In this document: one piece after another, positions 8,374 to 17,513 of the stretch | Layout of the letters: the number at the start of each line of letters is the position of its first letter | How positions within the stretch are numbered: the first letter of the stretch is position 1 | DNA from: Gammaproteobacteria bacterium | Lineage (GTDB): Bacteria; Pseudomonadota; Gammaproteobacteria; Pseudomonadales; JAUIET01 | NCBI GenBank assembly: GCA_030429735.1 | Contig: JAUIET010000004.1 | Span: forward strand, 310,001-374,000 | DNA length: 64,000 nt | Direction: 5' to 3' | Made by a program: the position numbers and the translations under genes | The notes under the pieces: model-generated | Seen by the model: the letters and a program-made list of their open reading frames with translations, nothing else | Database searches by the model: none | Told to the model about the DNA's origin: nothing

Positions 8374-9347
8374 AGATTTGTGTTACTGGCGCAACCGGCT
8401 TTATTGGCAAGCAGCTCAGCAATTACTTGGATGGCGCGGGTCATGACGTAGTAGCCTTGGTACGGTCACAACCTGAAGGCAAGGCTGGATTTAACGATGG
8501 GATACAGTTCGCCATTGGTGATGTACGCGACTCTGACAGCTTGAAAGCAGCATTCGAAGACTGCGAAGTTGTAATGCACCTGGCAGCGCTGTTTAACCAT
8601 CCAGAATTAAGTTTGGATGACTATAAAGCGGTAAACGTGGATGGCGTTCACAATGTTTTGCAGACCGCAAGTGACGTAGGCGTTGGAAGAGTCGTCCATT
8701 GCAGTACCGTTGGAGTTGCAAGCGATGGCACGCCGCCCTACTCTGAATCAGCACCCTACGCGCCACCCGAGTGGGATAAGTACGAAACAACAAAATGTGC
8801 TGGCGAAAAGTTGGCGAGAAAGTTTCATGCGGATACAGGCTACCCGGTGATTATCATTCGCCCAGCACAAGTGTATGGCCCTGGGGATGAAGGCAAAATC
8901 AAGTTTTATCGCATGGTTAAAAAGGGTGTGATCGTTAACCCTGGTAAAACCTTAAAGCACTTAATCTATGTCGAAGATCTGTGTAGGGCTTTCGAGCTTG
9001 CCGCGACTTGCGATGATGGTTTTGGGGAACCAATAATCGTTGCATCATCGAAGCCTACGGCTCTTACCGATCTAATTAGCATGGTCGCTAAAGCAATAAA
9101 CGTTGATGAACCAAGAATTCGTATACCAGCACTGCCGATTACGATACTGGCTACAGTTGTCGAATATATTTTCAATTTGATCGATAAGAAGCCGCCGATC
9201 TTTCGCCGCAGCACTCACTTCTTTACTAAATCAGTGGCATTTGATGCGCATAATGCGGAAAAGTACCTGGGTTTTAGCAGTGAAACTACCACGGAACAGG
9301 GCGTAAAAAACACTGCGGATTGGTATGTCGCGAATGGGCATATTTAG
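8370..9347 (+). CDS. NAD-dependent epimerase/dehydratase (extended SDR)
   Basis: This 325-residue enzyme of the extended short-chain dehydrogenase family acts on sugar nucleotides or related sterol/polyprenyl-like substrates. It begins with the NAD-binding motif GATGFIGKQL, has an HLAALFNHPE region, the catalytic Ser in HCSTVGVAS and the Tyr-Lys pair in YETTKCAGEKL. The start is the ATG at 8370, which overlaps the methyltransferase stop (ATGA), showing coupling. The pair may modify one sugar by reduction or epimerisation followed by methylation. The exact substrate cannot be read from sequence; UDP-sugar 4-epimerase and hydroxysteroid-dehydrogenase-like members share these motifs. Confidence 0.87.
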   Translation: MKICVTGATGFIGKQLSNYLDGAGHDVVALVRSQPEGKAGFNDGIQFAIGDVRDSDSLKAAFEDCEVVMHLAALFNHPELSLDDYKAVNVDGVHNVLQTASDVGVGRVVHCSTVGVASDGTPPYSESAPYAPPEWDKYETTKCAGEKLARKFHADTGYPVIIIRPAQVYGPGDEGKIKFYRMVKKGVIVNPGKTLKHLIYVEDLCRAFELAATCDDGFGEPIIVASSKPTALTDLISMVAKAINVDEPRIRIPALPITILATVVEYIFNLIDKKPPIFRRSTHFFTKSVAFDAHNAEKYLGFSSETTTEQGVKNTADWYVANGHI

Positions 9348-9368
9348 AGTGTGACTTGCCATGTTCTT

Positions 9369-9383
9369 TCAGAGCAGCTCTGA
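9369..9383. other. Small hairpin between convergent genes
   Basis: TCAGAG-CAG-CTCTGA forms a 6 bp stem with a 3-base loop in the 69 bp gap between the convergent epimerase and GlpD-like genes. No T tract follows on either strand, so any role in termination or mRNA end protection is conjecture. Confidence 0.25.
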
Positions 9384-9416
9384 GTTACTAATTCAAATCA
9401 AATGTAGATGTTTTGC

Positions 9417-11084
9417 CTAGCGTAGTCGTAACTTGGCATTGCCCATTTCTTTGTCACACTGTGCATTATCCCAGCCTTTTATAGCCGCTACCTGCTGCAG
9501 GATCGCATGAAGTGTAGAGTCCCCGGGGTTTCCTCCGGTTGCCACATCCGTACGTCGGAAAATCACATCTGAGAATGTCTCGACCATTTCATCACGACAT
9601 ACATGCTCTATTTCCGCCGCAGTAACCGTAGTGTTCTCATAAACGCGCTGCAGTTCCGAGTCTTGTTGCGCCAAATCAATTATGCGGAATGAATCGCTAC
9701 CATAATTATGTGCGAGGGCTTCAGTCACCTGCTCAGACCAAAATAAATCACATTTTTTTCTCAAGTCTGACTTGAGCTGATCAAACGTTTCGAAATTTGC
9801 GGAGTCGAGCTTGATGAAATCTGACTTAAAAGCACAACGAGCAAGTGATAGTTTCTTTTGCGCTAGACTAATAGCTTTCTCAGTTTCGCCTCGGGCCATC
9901 GTATAGCGTAAGCCTATTAACGAAATGAAGTTATCCAAGCCTTCTGTTTTGCTATGGTCGATCATATTCGATCGTTTACCATAACTAAGGTTTTCTTCAC
10001 TGCTTTGCTCTTCTCCAAAAGGAACTAGCCCGGCGTTCCACAGAACCACATCATCAACTGTAAGCTTCAAATGGGGATAGGTGCCGTTAATTTCCTTTAT
10101 GTACAATGCAAGTTCTTCGTCAGAAACCGTGACATCTTCTGGTTTGATATCAGTCACTTTGTGCCAAACACCAATCAGCGTAAAATCTCTCCAGGGTGCC
10201 AAAAATAGATGACGCTTTTCCCGCGCAAGCAAGGCGTCCGGATCTGCCGACTCACCCTGTACAGCAAGCGCGTAGTCACTTGAAAAGCGGCGCTTAACAA
10301 CAAAGCAGGCGTCTCGCGAATACACGCCTTCCGGTTTGTACTTCCCATTAGTGACCGAACTGAGCCAACGCTCTGCCCATGGGCCAGCTGTGTTCAACAC
10401 GCACTTGGCTCGTATTTCCAAAGCCTCACCCGTTCGAGCGTCAGTTGCTTTGACACCTGTGACTGAACTATTTTCGACCAGAAGCTCGTCAGCGCTTACA
10501 TAATTTGCAGCGGTAGCCCCGGCATTCATGGCATGCCGAATAAATGCCCAAACAAGTCTTGTTGGGTTATAAAATCGCCCATCATTAAAAACACATGCAC
10601 CCGTTAGACCGTCATCATCCAGATGGGGAAATTCCTTCAGCACCTGTTCTTTGTTCAGAAATTTGGTGTTTGGAATTCGCCTGCCTTTATCCTTGATTCC
10701 AACATTTCGAAATGCGGTGACACAGTCAAACGCAATACTGCCTGCACCGAGAAACGGCTTGCCCAGTATCCCATAGCCGTAAGTAGGAATCATTATCGGT
10801 AAGGGCTTACAAAGGTGCGGCGCAATTCGAAGAAAAGCACTTCTTTCTCTGGCAGAAGACAACACTCGCGGAATATCAGCATGCTGCATGTAGCGAATTC
10901 CACCGTGAATTATCTTATAGGAGTTTGCAGAGGAACCATGTGAGAAATCAGTTGCCTCGATGAGTGCAGCCTTCATACCGCGCATAGTAGCTTCCCATAC
11001 GGCAGTCGCACCAAAAATGCCACCACCTACAACTAGTAAATCATAGTGGCTAGCGCTTAATTGTTTGATGTTTTCTTGTCTCAA
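9417..11084 (-). CDS. GlpD-like FAD-dependent glycerol-3-phosphate dehydrogenase/oxidase
   Basis: This 555-residue flavoprotein has the FAD dinucleotide-binding motif DLLVVGGGIFGATAVWEATMRG at the N-terminus, followed by the GlpD/GlpA hallmark SSANSYKIIHGGIRYMQ. Further on are VFNDGRFYNPTRLV, NTAGPWAERW (the second FAD-contact motif) and a DAO C-terminal region. The length matches aerobic glycerol-3-phosphate dehydrogenases, which oxidise sn-glycerol-3-phosphate to dihydroxyacetone phosphate and pass electrons to quinone at the inner membrane. No glpF, glpK or glpR lies nearby. It sits alone inside an EPS locus, so it may be a paralogue acting on a related polyol phosphate. Family membership is clear; the physiological substrate is not. 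Confidence 0.82.
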   Translation of the reverse strand: MRQENIKQLSASHYDLLVVGGGIFGATAVWEATMRGMKAALIEATDFSHGSSANSYKIIHGGIRYMQHADIPRVLSSARERSAFLRIAPHLCKPLPIMIPTYGYGILGKPFLGAGSIAFDCVTAFRNVGIKDKGRRIPNTKFLNKEQVLKEFPHLDDDGLTGACVFNDGRFYNPTRLVWAFIRHAMNAGATAANYVSADELLVENSSVTGVKATDARTGEALEIRAKCVLNTAGPWAERWLSSVTNGKYKPEGVYSRDACFVVKRRFSSDYALAVQGESADPDALLAREKRHLFLAPWRDFTLIGVWHKVTDIKPEDVTVSDEELALYIKEINGTYPHLKLTVDDVVLWNAGLVPFGEEQSSEENLSYGKRSNMIDHSKTEGLDNFISLIGLRYTMARGETEKAISLAQKKLSLARCAFKSDFIKLDSANFETFDQLKSDLRKKCDLFWSEQVTEALAHNYGSDSFRIIDLAQQDSELQRVYENTTVTAAEIEHVCRDEMVETFSDVIFRRTDVATGGNPGDSTLHAILQQVAAIKGWDNAQCDKEMGNAKLRLR

Positions 11085-11174
11085 AGTGATAGCACCTGCT
11101 TATCGGATGGAGTAACGAGTTAGACGAGGAAGAGTGGTGAGTAAGGAAACAAAGAATTTGGCAGTATGCAGCTT

Positions 11175-12065
11175 TTAGCCGTTGTTTTTCTTCTGTTCCT
11201 TCGCAACTTCAAGATCCTTTTCAATTTCCTCAATAGAAATCTCGTCTTGCACTGGAGCAAGCCCGCTTTCTTTGTCCTTGATCACTTCTTGCATTAGCTC
11301 TGCGTCAATTCTTGGCCGTTGCTCCGAAAAACCATATACCAGAGCAGTATCCGATAGCACGTTAATCAATCGCGGAATTCCCTTAGAGTAAAGCCAGATC
11401 AAGTGGCAACTTTGCTGGTCAAAAAGGTCTGGACTGCCACCCGCCATGCTGACTCGATGGGTAATGTACTCAATCGTTTCCTCTTCGCTTAAGCGCTTCA
11501 AGTGATAATCCACAGCTATTCGTTGCGCAAATTGAACTAATTCAGGAACCCGCAGCAAATCTCTTAACTCGGGTTGACCAACCAATATGAACTGTATTAG
11601 TAAGTGTTTTCCAGAGTTTATATTCGAGAGCATTCGTACTTGTTCTAGCAATTCCACACCAAGCTGTTGTGCTTCGTCGATAATCATCACGCAGCGGCGG
11701 CCTTCGCCATACTCTTCAATCAAAAAATGGATAAAGTCATTGTAAAGTTCAACATGACTCTTACCCTCGAAATCCAGCCCGAAGGAAAAAGCAATCCAGC
11801 TGAGTAGTTCTCGCAGGTCAGCCACCATCGTATTATTCAATAATCCAACGGTAACTGTAGGGTCGTCTTTTTCGAGCAACTTTCGAATCAGTGTTGTCTT
11901 GCCTGCGCCTATTTCACCAGTGATGACGGTGAAACCTGCCTGGCTTGACATGCCATACTCAAGCATGGTCAGTGCCAGCTTATGCTGTTTCGTCAGGAAC
12001 AGAAAATCTGGATCGGGTAGTAGTGAAAACGGTTTTTCGTTGAGACCGAAGAACGATTCGTACAT
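11175..12065 (-). CDS. ExeA/GspA-like AAA ATPase of the EPS locus
   Basis: This 296-residue ATPase opens with the ExeA/GspA signature YESFFGLNEKPFSLLPDP. Its Walker A is GEIGAGKTT (about residue 51) and its Walker B is CVMIIDEAQQL, with a sensor-like LVGQPELRD later. It is a single AAA+ domain with a charged Lys/Glu-rich C-terminal tail and no membrane segment. It corresponds to the ATPase found next to tyrosine autokinases in XrtA/PEP-CTERM-type polysaccharide operons. Its start overlaps the kinase stop (TAATG), so it is coupled to it and is the last gene of the export operon. It probably controls assembly or activity of the export complex. It is paralogous to gspA at 45-47 kb. Confidence 0.87.
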   Translation of the reverse strand: MYESFFGLNEKPFSLLPDPDFLFLTKQHKLALTMLEYGMSSQAGFTVITGEIGAGKTTLIRKLLEKDDPTVTVGLLNNTMVADLRELLSWIAFSFGLDFEGKSHVELYNDFIHFLIEEYGEGRRCVMIIDEAQQLGVELLEQVRMLSNINSGKHLLIQFILVGQPELRDLLRVPELVQFAQRIAVDYHLKRLSEEETIEYITHRVSMAGGSPDLFDQQSCHLIWLYSKGIPRLINVLSDTALVYGFSEQRPRIDAELMQEVIKDKESGLAPVQDEISIEEIEKDLEVAKEQKKNNG

Positions 12066-12880
12066 TAGTAATAGCCACCATAGTTTAAGCTATTACTGTC
12101 ATCAGATTTGTTTAGAACGCAACCAAGCACATTGACGTCTTTGAGTAGATGCAGAGCATGTTGAATGTCCGGTCGTTCGGTAACGCCATCTTCAACAACG
12201 AGAATTATTGCATCGAGATGAGATGAGAATGCTAAAACATCATCACCAACAAGAATTGGCGGCAAGTCAAAAACTGTAACCTGATTGGTCGAAGACTTTT
12301 TCACCTGTTCAACAAAGCGTGTCATCTTCGGGCTATTCATTAGCTCCGACGCGCCGCTTTGCCCCTTTTCACAGGGTAAAATCGCAAAGTCTTCAATTCC
12401 TGGGGACACTAACAACTCGCTGGTTGGCGTATCTCCTGTCAGGTAGCTACCAATACCTCGTTGGACATCCAGGCCAAAATATTCTGCAATACTGGGTCTG
12501 CGTAAATCCGCGTCAACCAGAAGAGCTGAATAATTGCTGTCTAATGAAATTGCAATGCTAAGGTTTATTGCTGTAAGTGATTTACCTGCCTTAGGGTGTG
12601 TGCTGGTGATACCAATTGTGTTCCATTTATTCTGCCTCATTCGCTGTAATACTCGCGTACGAAGCATTCTATAGGCATCAGCTCCAGGCGAGTTCATGAA
12701 AGAACTCATTACCTTCTTAGCAACTAGCTGCTCTTCACTCACTTCAACATTTGCGGCTCTTGCAACGGTGTGATTCACTTTCGGAAGCGGGTCAGTTACA
12801 TTGGCGGCCGCGGTAGCTGCGCCCGCATTTGCAAGATTTTTCTCTTTAGCCAATTCGATGGCTTTTGTGATCCGATCCAT
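12065..12880 (-). CDS. CpsD/CapB-type tyrosine autokinase (BY-kinase)
   Basis: This 271-residue cytoplasmic BY-kinase phosphorylates its own C-terminal tyrosines and cycles polysaccharide polymerisation. Its Walker A is ITSTHPKAGKSLTAINL (about 91-107), Walker A' is LLVDADLRRP, and Walker B is VFDLPPILVGDD. The chain ends in a short tyrosine cluster, YGGYY. The membrane activator part is encoded separately by the upstream Wzz-like gene, as in two-component CapA/CapB systems. The N-terminal ~60 residues are Ala/Val-rich and resemble those of XrtA-associated autokinases. It lies 48 bp downstream of the Wzz-like gene and is coupled to the ATPase gene. Confidence 0.92.
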   Translation of the reverse strand: MDRITKAIELAKEKNLANAGAATAAANVTDPLPKVNHTVARAANVEVSEEQLVAKKVMSSFMNSPGADAYRMLRTRVLQRMRQNKWNTIGITSTHPKAGKSLTAINLSIAISLDSNYSALLVDADLRRPSIAEYFGLDVQRGIGSYLTGDTPTSELLVSPGIEDFAILPCEKGQSGASELMNSPKMTRFVEQVKKSSTNQVTVFDLPPILVGDDVLAFSSHLDAIILVVEDGVTERPDIQHALHLLKDVNVLGCVLNKSDDSNSLNYGGYY

Positions 12881-12928
12881 TACTTTATGCCTGTATTGTC
12901 TTTGTCACTCTCTGGAGACTAATTTTTG

Positions 12929-14341
12929 CTACTTTAGTACCGGAATGACCGCCAGTGGTGGTGCATCAAATACGGCCGTAACTCCTGCAGTTCCGTAGAT
13001 CTTTTTGTCAAACATGCTGATAAGAGCGATGTAACCAAAACTCAATCCCAAGCCCAAAATAACACCAAGTGCTAAAAGTATTGGTATATTGGGGCTTGAA
13101 GGTGCTGAAGGCAGCGCAGCATTTTTGTGTACGATATAGCGCTCGCCTTTTTCCTCTTTTTCTACTTGTTCTGCGAGCCTGGCTTCCATCAACTTCTCTT
13201 TCATTTGCTGATAGTTTTTATTGGCCTCTTCCAATTCTCGATTGATTTTTTCATACTCCAACCCTATTGTTGGTGCATTAACCAATCTGGTTTCATATTC
13301 TCGTATCTTTGTTTCTAATTGCTCTTTGGATAGCTGCGCTGAGCGTAGCTTTTGATTGACTTCCGCAAGAGCGGCATTTCTATTGATGTTTGCAGCCTTT
13401 TGCGTCGAACGCTGAATCTCGGAATCTCGAGTAATAAGTTGCCCACCCCTGCCCGATTTGATTTCCGCTTCCATAGCAGCAATTTCGGCCTTCAATTTGC
13501 GTACATCTGGGTGGAGCTCAGAATAACGGGTACTTGCTTCGGTTAGCTGCACTCTAAGTTCCGCCAAGCTTTCTTTTACTGAAAGATCGCCACTCTTTGA
13601 CACTGCGATCTCAGATTCAAGTTGACGTTTTCTAGTTGACCAGCCAAGAATATTCTCATTAACAATCGCTAAGTCATACTCAGCTTTCTCGAGGAATTCG
13701 CGATTCGTTTTTTCCTGCTCTGGAAGCGCATTTACGTTTTCTTTCTTAAACGCGGTGACATTGGCGGCAAGGTTTTCAACGTCCACTTTAAGGCCGCCAA
13801 CTATCTGTTCGAGAAATCTAGTGACCTCTTCTGCTTTGGCACTCCTTGTTTTGGCATTTTCTTGCACATAGAGCTCCGCAAGATCACGAGTAACATTGCG
13901 CGCGGTTTCAGCGTCACTAGACCTGAACGAAATAGTAAACATGAATGTACCCGCAGAACTGCCAGTTTGAGCATGGGGGTTTACTGTTTCAAAACTTTCA
14001 ATCTCTCGCTCTATATTGGAACGCATGCGACCTATAATTTCACGTTTGTCTTCTTGGGTTCGGTGTTCCTTGTACAATTTGTATTTCTCAACCAAGGTCC
14101 AGAGATTGTCGTCAGACTGCGCTCTGCGCTCTACTTTCTCCAGCTGTGCATCAATATAACCGCCGGTTGTAGTCGGCAAATTCTGTACATCAGCCACTTG
14201 AATCAGTATGGTTGCTGAAGACTGATAGACTGCGGGTAAAGAAAGGGCCAAGATCGACGCCAAACCCACACAGGTCAAGAATATTGCCATAAGGACTAAC
14301 TTATTTCGCTTGGCAATATTTAGAAAATCACTGTACAACAT
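12929..14341 (-). CDS. Wzz-like polysaccharide chain-length determinant / co-polymerase
   Basis: This 470-residue inner-membrane protein has one helix near the N-terminus (about 17-37), a long coiled-coil periplasmic section (about 150-400, rich in Glu/Lys/Gln heptads) and a second helix near the C-terminus (about 420-445). That is the PCP architecture of Wzz/GNVR proteins. The proline-rich stretch SAPSSPN before the last helix is typical. It lacks a kinase domain; the partner kinase is the next gene. It should set chain length and connect the polymerase with the outer-membrane exporter. It follows the beta-barrel gene by 57 bp in the same operon. Confidence 0.9.
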   Translation of the reverse strand: MLYSDFLNIAKRNKLVLMAIFLTCVGLASILALSLPAVYQSSATILIQVADVQNLPTTTGGYIDAQLEKVERRAQSDDNLWTLVEKYKLYKEHRTQEDKREIIGRMRSNIEREIESFETVNPHAQTGSSAGTFMFTISFRSSDAETARNVTRDLAELYVQENAKTRSAKAEEVTRFLEQIVGGLKVDVENLAANVTAFKKENVNALPEQEKTNREFLEKAEYDLAIVNENILGWSTRKRQLESEIAVSKSGDLSVKESLAELRVQLTEASTRYSELHPDVRKLKAEIAAMEAEIKSGRGGQLITRDSEIQRSTQKAANINRNAALAEVNQKLRSAQLSKEQLETKIREYETRLVNAPTIGLEYEKINRELEEANKNYQQMKEKLMEARLAEQVEKEEKGERYIVHKNAALPSAPSSPNIPILLALGVILGLGLSFGYIALISMFDKKIYGTAGVTAVFDAPPLAVIPVLK

Positions 14342-14398
14342 AGTTTGTTCTCATTTTACCCGCCACAACTCTCCGTTGCGTAGCGATAGAATTGGCAG

Positions 14399-15619
14399 TT
14401 ACCTGGCAGATTTGTCCGGTTGGTAGTTCAATGTAAGAAACATACCATTGCTTTTCACGTCTTTTGGGCGCGAGTCGTCGTCGCTCCAGCGAAAGCGGTA
14501 TTGCAAACCCAAACGCCAATATTGGAATACTTCATAACTCACGCCCGGCATGACAATGGCATACTTTCTCTCGGGAAGCGCTGATGTATCACTGAAAGCA
14601 TCTTGCGTAATAAAGTAACTCGCATAAACGTTGAAGTGAACTCGCTCACGAAATTTGGTGCTCAAACTCGCACTGAATTGATCAGTCTCGAGAAGCTCAC
14701 CTTCACCGCTAGGTGCCAGTAATCGCTCCACGCGAACGCTTGAATAAGTTCTCTCTGTCTGTTTATCATAGTTCAAATCGAACAGGACACCACTGTCATC
14801 GGCAGTTCCAGTCGGCTGCGTGAATTCCGTATCGTGCCCACCTATATTTGCCCAAAGCCGGCTGGTCTCCGACAGTCTCTTTTCATATCCCAACCGTAAT
14901 TGCACACTATCGACTTCTTCCCCTCGCTCAGACTCGTACTGAGCGTATTCGATTTGGGGTTTCAGTGCGCTGGTTTCACTCAATTTAAAGCTGTAGAAAC
15001 CTCCTACGCGATGAAAATCGTAATCTTGTAGAAAACTTGTGCCTGCATCGGTATCAAATTCCACGTCTTCATAAGAATAGTTCAAACCCAGCGAGCTGAG
15101 TTCACTTAGTTCCATCTGCCAGCGCGGTTGTACCCGTAAAGTACTTCGATCAATCTGGGTAGATACCAGGCCCGTGTTTATGTCAAAAGAGGATGTGTCT
15201 TCTGACTCCTCTCCAGAGCCACCCACCGTGTCTCCAACATACTCGATGGTTAACTCAAGTCCTTGCAGTTCTGCAGGCTTGTATCCCGATTTGAATCCAA
15301 TCACATAACTCTCTGTATTGTCGAGAGAATCGTCGTCAGCGGATGTGTACCCTATGTACGCCGCACGAACATACGCACGCATCTCGGATACTTCCGACAG
15401 TCTCGCTAACTCCAGGTTGCCACCGATTCTGGTTTCAACTGCAGCATCATCGTCGCCGTCGCGGAGGCGAATATTGTCATCGTAACCAGTGCGGAGATCG
15501 AAGGAGGGATCAATTTGCCATGCTTCGGCACTTGCAAACTGGCTGGACAGCACTACAACGGCGCAGGCAGAGGTAATGGAAAGTGTACTACCAATACCAG
15601 CTGACAAAGGTTTAGACAT
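14399..15619 (-). CDS. Outer-membrane beta-barrel protein of the EPS export operon
   Basis: This protein of about 406 residues has a signal peptide (cleavage probably after FASA) and alternating hydrophobic/aromatic strands throughout, ending in FLTLNYQ. The composition (many Asp, Ser, Tyr; no helices) fits a barrel of the BBP2/EpsL-like type found in Wza-Wzz-BY-kinase operons. It probably supplies the outer-membrane exit for the polysaccharide, since the neighbouring Wza-like protein is short and lacks the C-terminal pore helix. I place the start at the ATG at 15619; a GTG at 15637 overlaps the preceding stop and would lengthen the signal peptide slightly. Confidence 0.78.
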   Translation of the reverse strand: MSKPLSAGIGSTLSITSACAVVVLSSQFASAEAWQIDPSFDLRTGYDDNIRLRDGDDDAAVETRIGGNLELARLSEVSEMRAYVRAAYIGYTSADDDSLDNTESYVIGFKSGYKPAELQGLELTIEYVGDTVGGSGEESEDTSSFDINTGLVSTQIDRSTLRVQPRWQMELSELSSLGLNYSYEDVEFDTDAGTSFLQDYDFHRVGGFYSFKLSETSALKPQIEYAQYESERGEEVDSVQLRLGYEKRLSETSRLWANIGGHDTEFTQPTGTADDSGVLFDLNYDKQTERTYSSVRVERLLAPSGEGELLETDQFSASLSTKFRERVHFNVYASYFITQDAFSDTSALPERKYAIVMPGVSYEVFQYWRLGLQYRFRWSDDDSRPKDVKSNGMFLTLNYQPDKSAR

Positions 15620-15633
15620 CAGGTATGAAATCC

Positions 15634-16236
15634 TCACGGCACCAGTACCACGTCACCACTCTTTAAAGTGATGTTCTGCTCAAGTTTCTTACCAGCCTTC
15701 ACTTGGGAATAATTAAACGGCAGCGTCATTTCCGTTCCATCAGGCATGGTTCTAATCACCTTAATAGAGCTCTCTTTAGCATATGGCGTCAAGCCATCAG
15801 CGAGTGTCAGCGCTTTAACGACAGATACGTAGGAACCTAGTACGTACTCTCCAGGATTATTGACCTTGCCCATCACATAGATCTTGTATGCTGCAACCTT
15901 AATGACGGAGACGCTCACGACGGCGCCAGGCACATACTTCTCAATTCTTTCAGTTAATAATGCCTGAACTTCATCAACAGTCTTTCCGGCGACTAAAACA
16001 TTACCCGCCAGTGGAAAAGATATTCCCCCGTCTGGTCGAACGACAACCTGTTTACTCAGTTCTTCTTCTTTCCAAACAGAGATATCAAGCACGTCTTCAG
16101 GACCAAGCTTGTATCCCGCCCCTCCGCCAAATGAGTCTTGCGCTACAGCTGTTGAGGATGTGCTCAGCGCAAACACGGTCAACATGGCAGCAAGCAAATA
16201 CCGACCTGTATTCGAGAGTTTAGTGTGTAAAGTCAT
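15634..16236 (-). CDS. Wza/EpsA-like polysaccharide export protein
   Basis: This 200-residue periplasmic protein has a signal peptide (cleavage near STAVAQ) and no lipobox. The Poly_export domain begins YKLGPEDVLDISVWKEEELSKQV and is followed by one SLBB-like domain (YVMGKVNNPGEYVLG). At 200 residues it is about half the size of Wza and lacks the C-terminal amphipathic helix that forms the Wza pore, as in the short exporters of XrtA-type clusters. It is first in the operon Wza-barrel-Wzz-kinase-ATPase. The promoter must lie in the 230 bp gap facing the SGNH gene. Confidence 0.92.
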   Translation of the reverse strand: MTLHTKLSNTGRYLLAAMLTVFALSTSSTAVAQDSFGGGAGYKLGPEDVLDISVWKEEELSKQVVVRPDGGISFPLAGNVLVAGKTVDEVQALLTERIEKYVPGAVVSVSVIKVAAYKIYVMGKVNNPGEYVLGSYVSVVKALTLADGLTPYAKESSIKVIRTMPDGTEMTLPFNYSQVKAGKKLEQNITLKSGDVVLVP

Positions 16237-16466
16237 TGCAATCCTTTTAGTACCAGAGCTTGTTCAGGAATCTCTAAATGATAGCAGCAAATAGGTTTTC
16301 TTGATGTTTTGATTCCAGGTGTTTGTTCAGTAAATGTTCAGCTTTGCTGTTGGTCGTGCAAACTTTACAGAAATTAGATGCACTACTACTTTGAAGTGAG
16401 TACACCGACATTCCTTCGCCCAACAGAACAAGAATCATACAGCCCAGTGATCTTTCCAAACTAATC

Positions 16467-17513
16467 ATGGCGGTATTTCGGAACACCGCAATAGTGACGC
16501 TGCTGTGTCTCCTTATAGGAGAGGTGGTGACGCGCGCATTCATTACATCGCCAAGCCCTGCTAAATCTGACCCTGAGCTAGGCTGGGTTTATAGACCAGG
16601 TGTAGAAATTTTTCATACCAAAGAAGGCTGGGGACGAAACCAGATGAACGCACTTGGCCTAAATGATTCGCCCTTACATGAGATACCTGTGGGTCAAAAC
16701 ATCGCCATTCTGGGGGACTCTTTCGCAGAGGCTTTGCAAGTAGATAGGCAGGATAATTTTAGTGAGTACGCCGAAGCGCAATTAAGCTGCGCTAATGTGG
16801 TAAATGCGGGTCGATCAGGCATGGCGCTTACGCACTTCCCAGCAATGGCACGGCGGCTCGCAGCCGAGATCCGTCTAGACCTAATATACGTCGTACTCAA
16901 TAGTTGGGACTTCGACGATACTCTGCAACACGCGGGAAAACTCACATACGACGATGATGGTCAACTGATCGATATTGATGTTCAGTTTAGACAACAACAT
17001 AGCTTACGCCGTAAAGCCGCAGTGATCTTTGATAACTCGGCACTAGCAACGCATCTCTTAGAACGATTAAAGCTAATGCTTGAAGGCCGAACCGTCCAGA
17101 CACAGGCGACAAACACACAATCTTTTGAGAACCCCAGCGACAGCGAACTACGTCAATTTGCCGATATTTTTGGGTTTGTTACAAGCAAACTTTCTGAAAT
17201 CGCGCCGGTGAAGATAGTGTATATACCGAGACTTGAGTACTCCGATTCCGGAAGAAGCACACTATCGGAAGACTCATACTATTACCAGGAGATATTGCGC
17301 GAGTTATCACTAAAGAGTGACATTCAATTCGCGAGTGTAGGGTCTAACTTCCAAAATGCGTATGCATTACATTTAAAACCGCCTGTTGGTTTCCACAATG
17401 CCGGTATAAAAATGGGCCATTTAAATGAGCTAGGTCACGCCGCTGTCGGTAAAATCCTGGTTGAAGATATTGCACCAACTTGTGCGAATCTTGCATTCGG
17501 AGGTGAAGGTTAG
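16467..17513 (+). CDS. SGNH/GDSL-type hydrolase, probable O-acetylation partner
   Basis: This 348-residue protein has an N-terminal hydrophobic anchor (about 7-20) and an SGNH-type fold facing the periplasm. The GDSL block is IAILGDSFAEAL with catalytic Ser-85; the oxyanion Gly is probably in NAGRSGMA, and the terminal His is in HLNELGHAAVG. It is coupled to an AlgI-like MBOAT gene (stop/start overlap TAGTG), the same pairing as AlgI with AlgJ/AlgX or DltB with DltD. It therefore probably moves acetyl groups from the MBOAT carrier to the EPS, or removes them. The family call is good; the direction of the reaction is inferred from the neighbour. Confidence 0.82.
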   Translation: MAVFRNTAIVTLLCLLIGEVVTRAFITSPSPAKSDPELGWVYRPGVEIFHTKEGWGRNQMNALGLNDSPLHEIPVGQNIAILGDSFAEALQVDRQDNFSEYAEAQLSCANVVNAGRSGMALTHFPAMARRLAAEIRLDLIYVVLNSWDFDDTLQHAGKLTYDDDGQLIDIDVQFRQQHSLRRKAAVIFDNSALATHLLERLKLMLEGRTVQTQATNTQSFENPSDSELRQFADIFGFVTSKLSEIAPVKIVYIPRLEYSDSGRSTLSEDSYYYQEILRELSLKSDIQFASVGSNFQNAYALHLKPPVGFHNAGIKMGHLNELGHAAVGKILVEDIAPTCANLAFGGEG

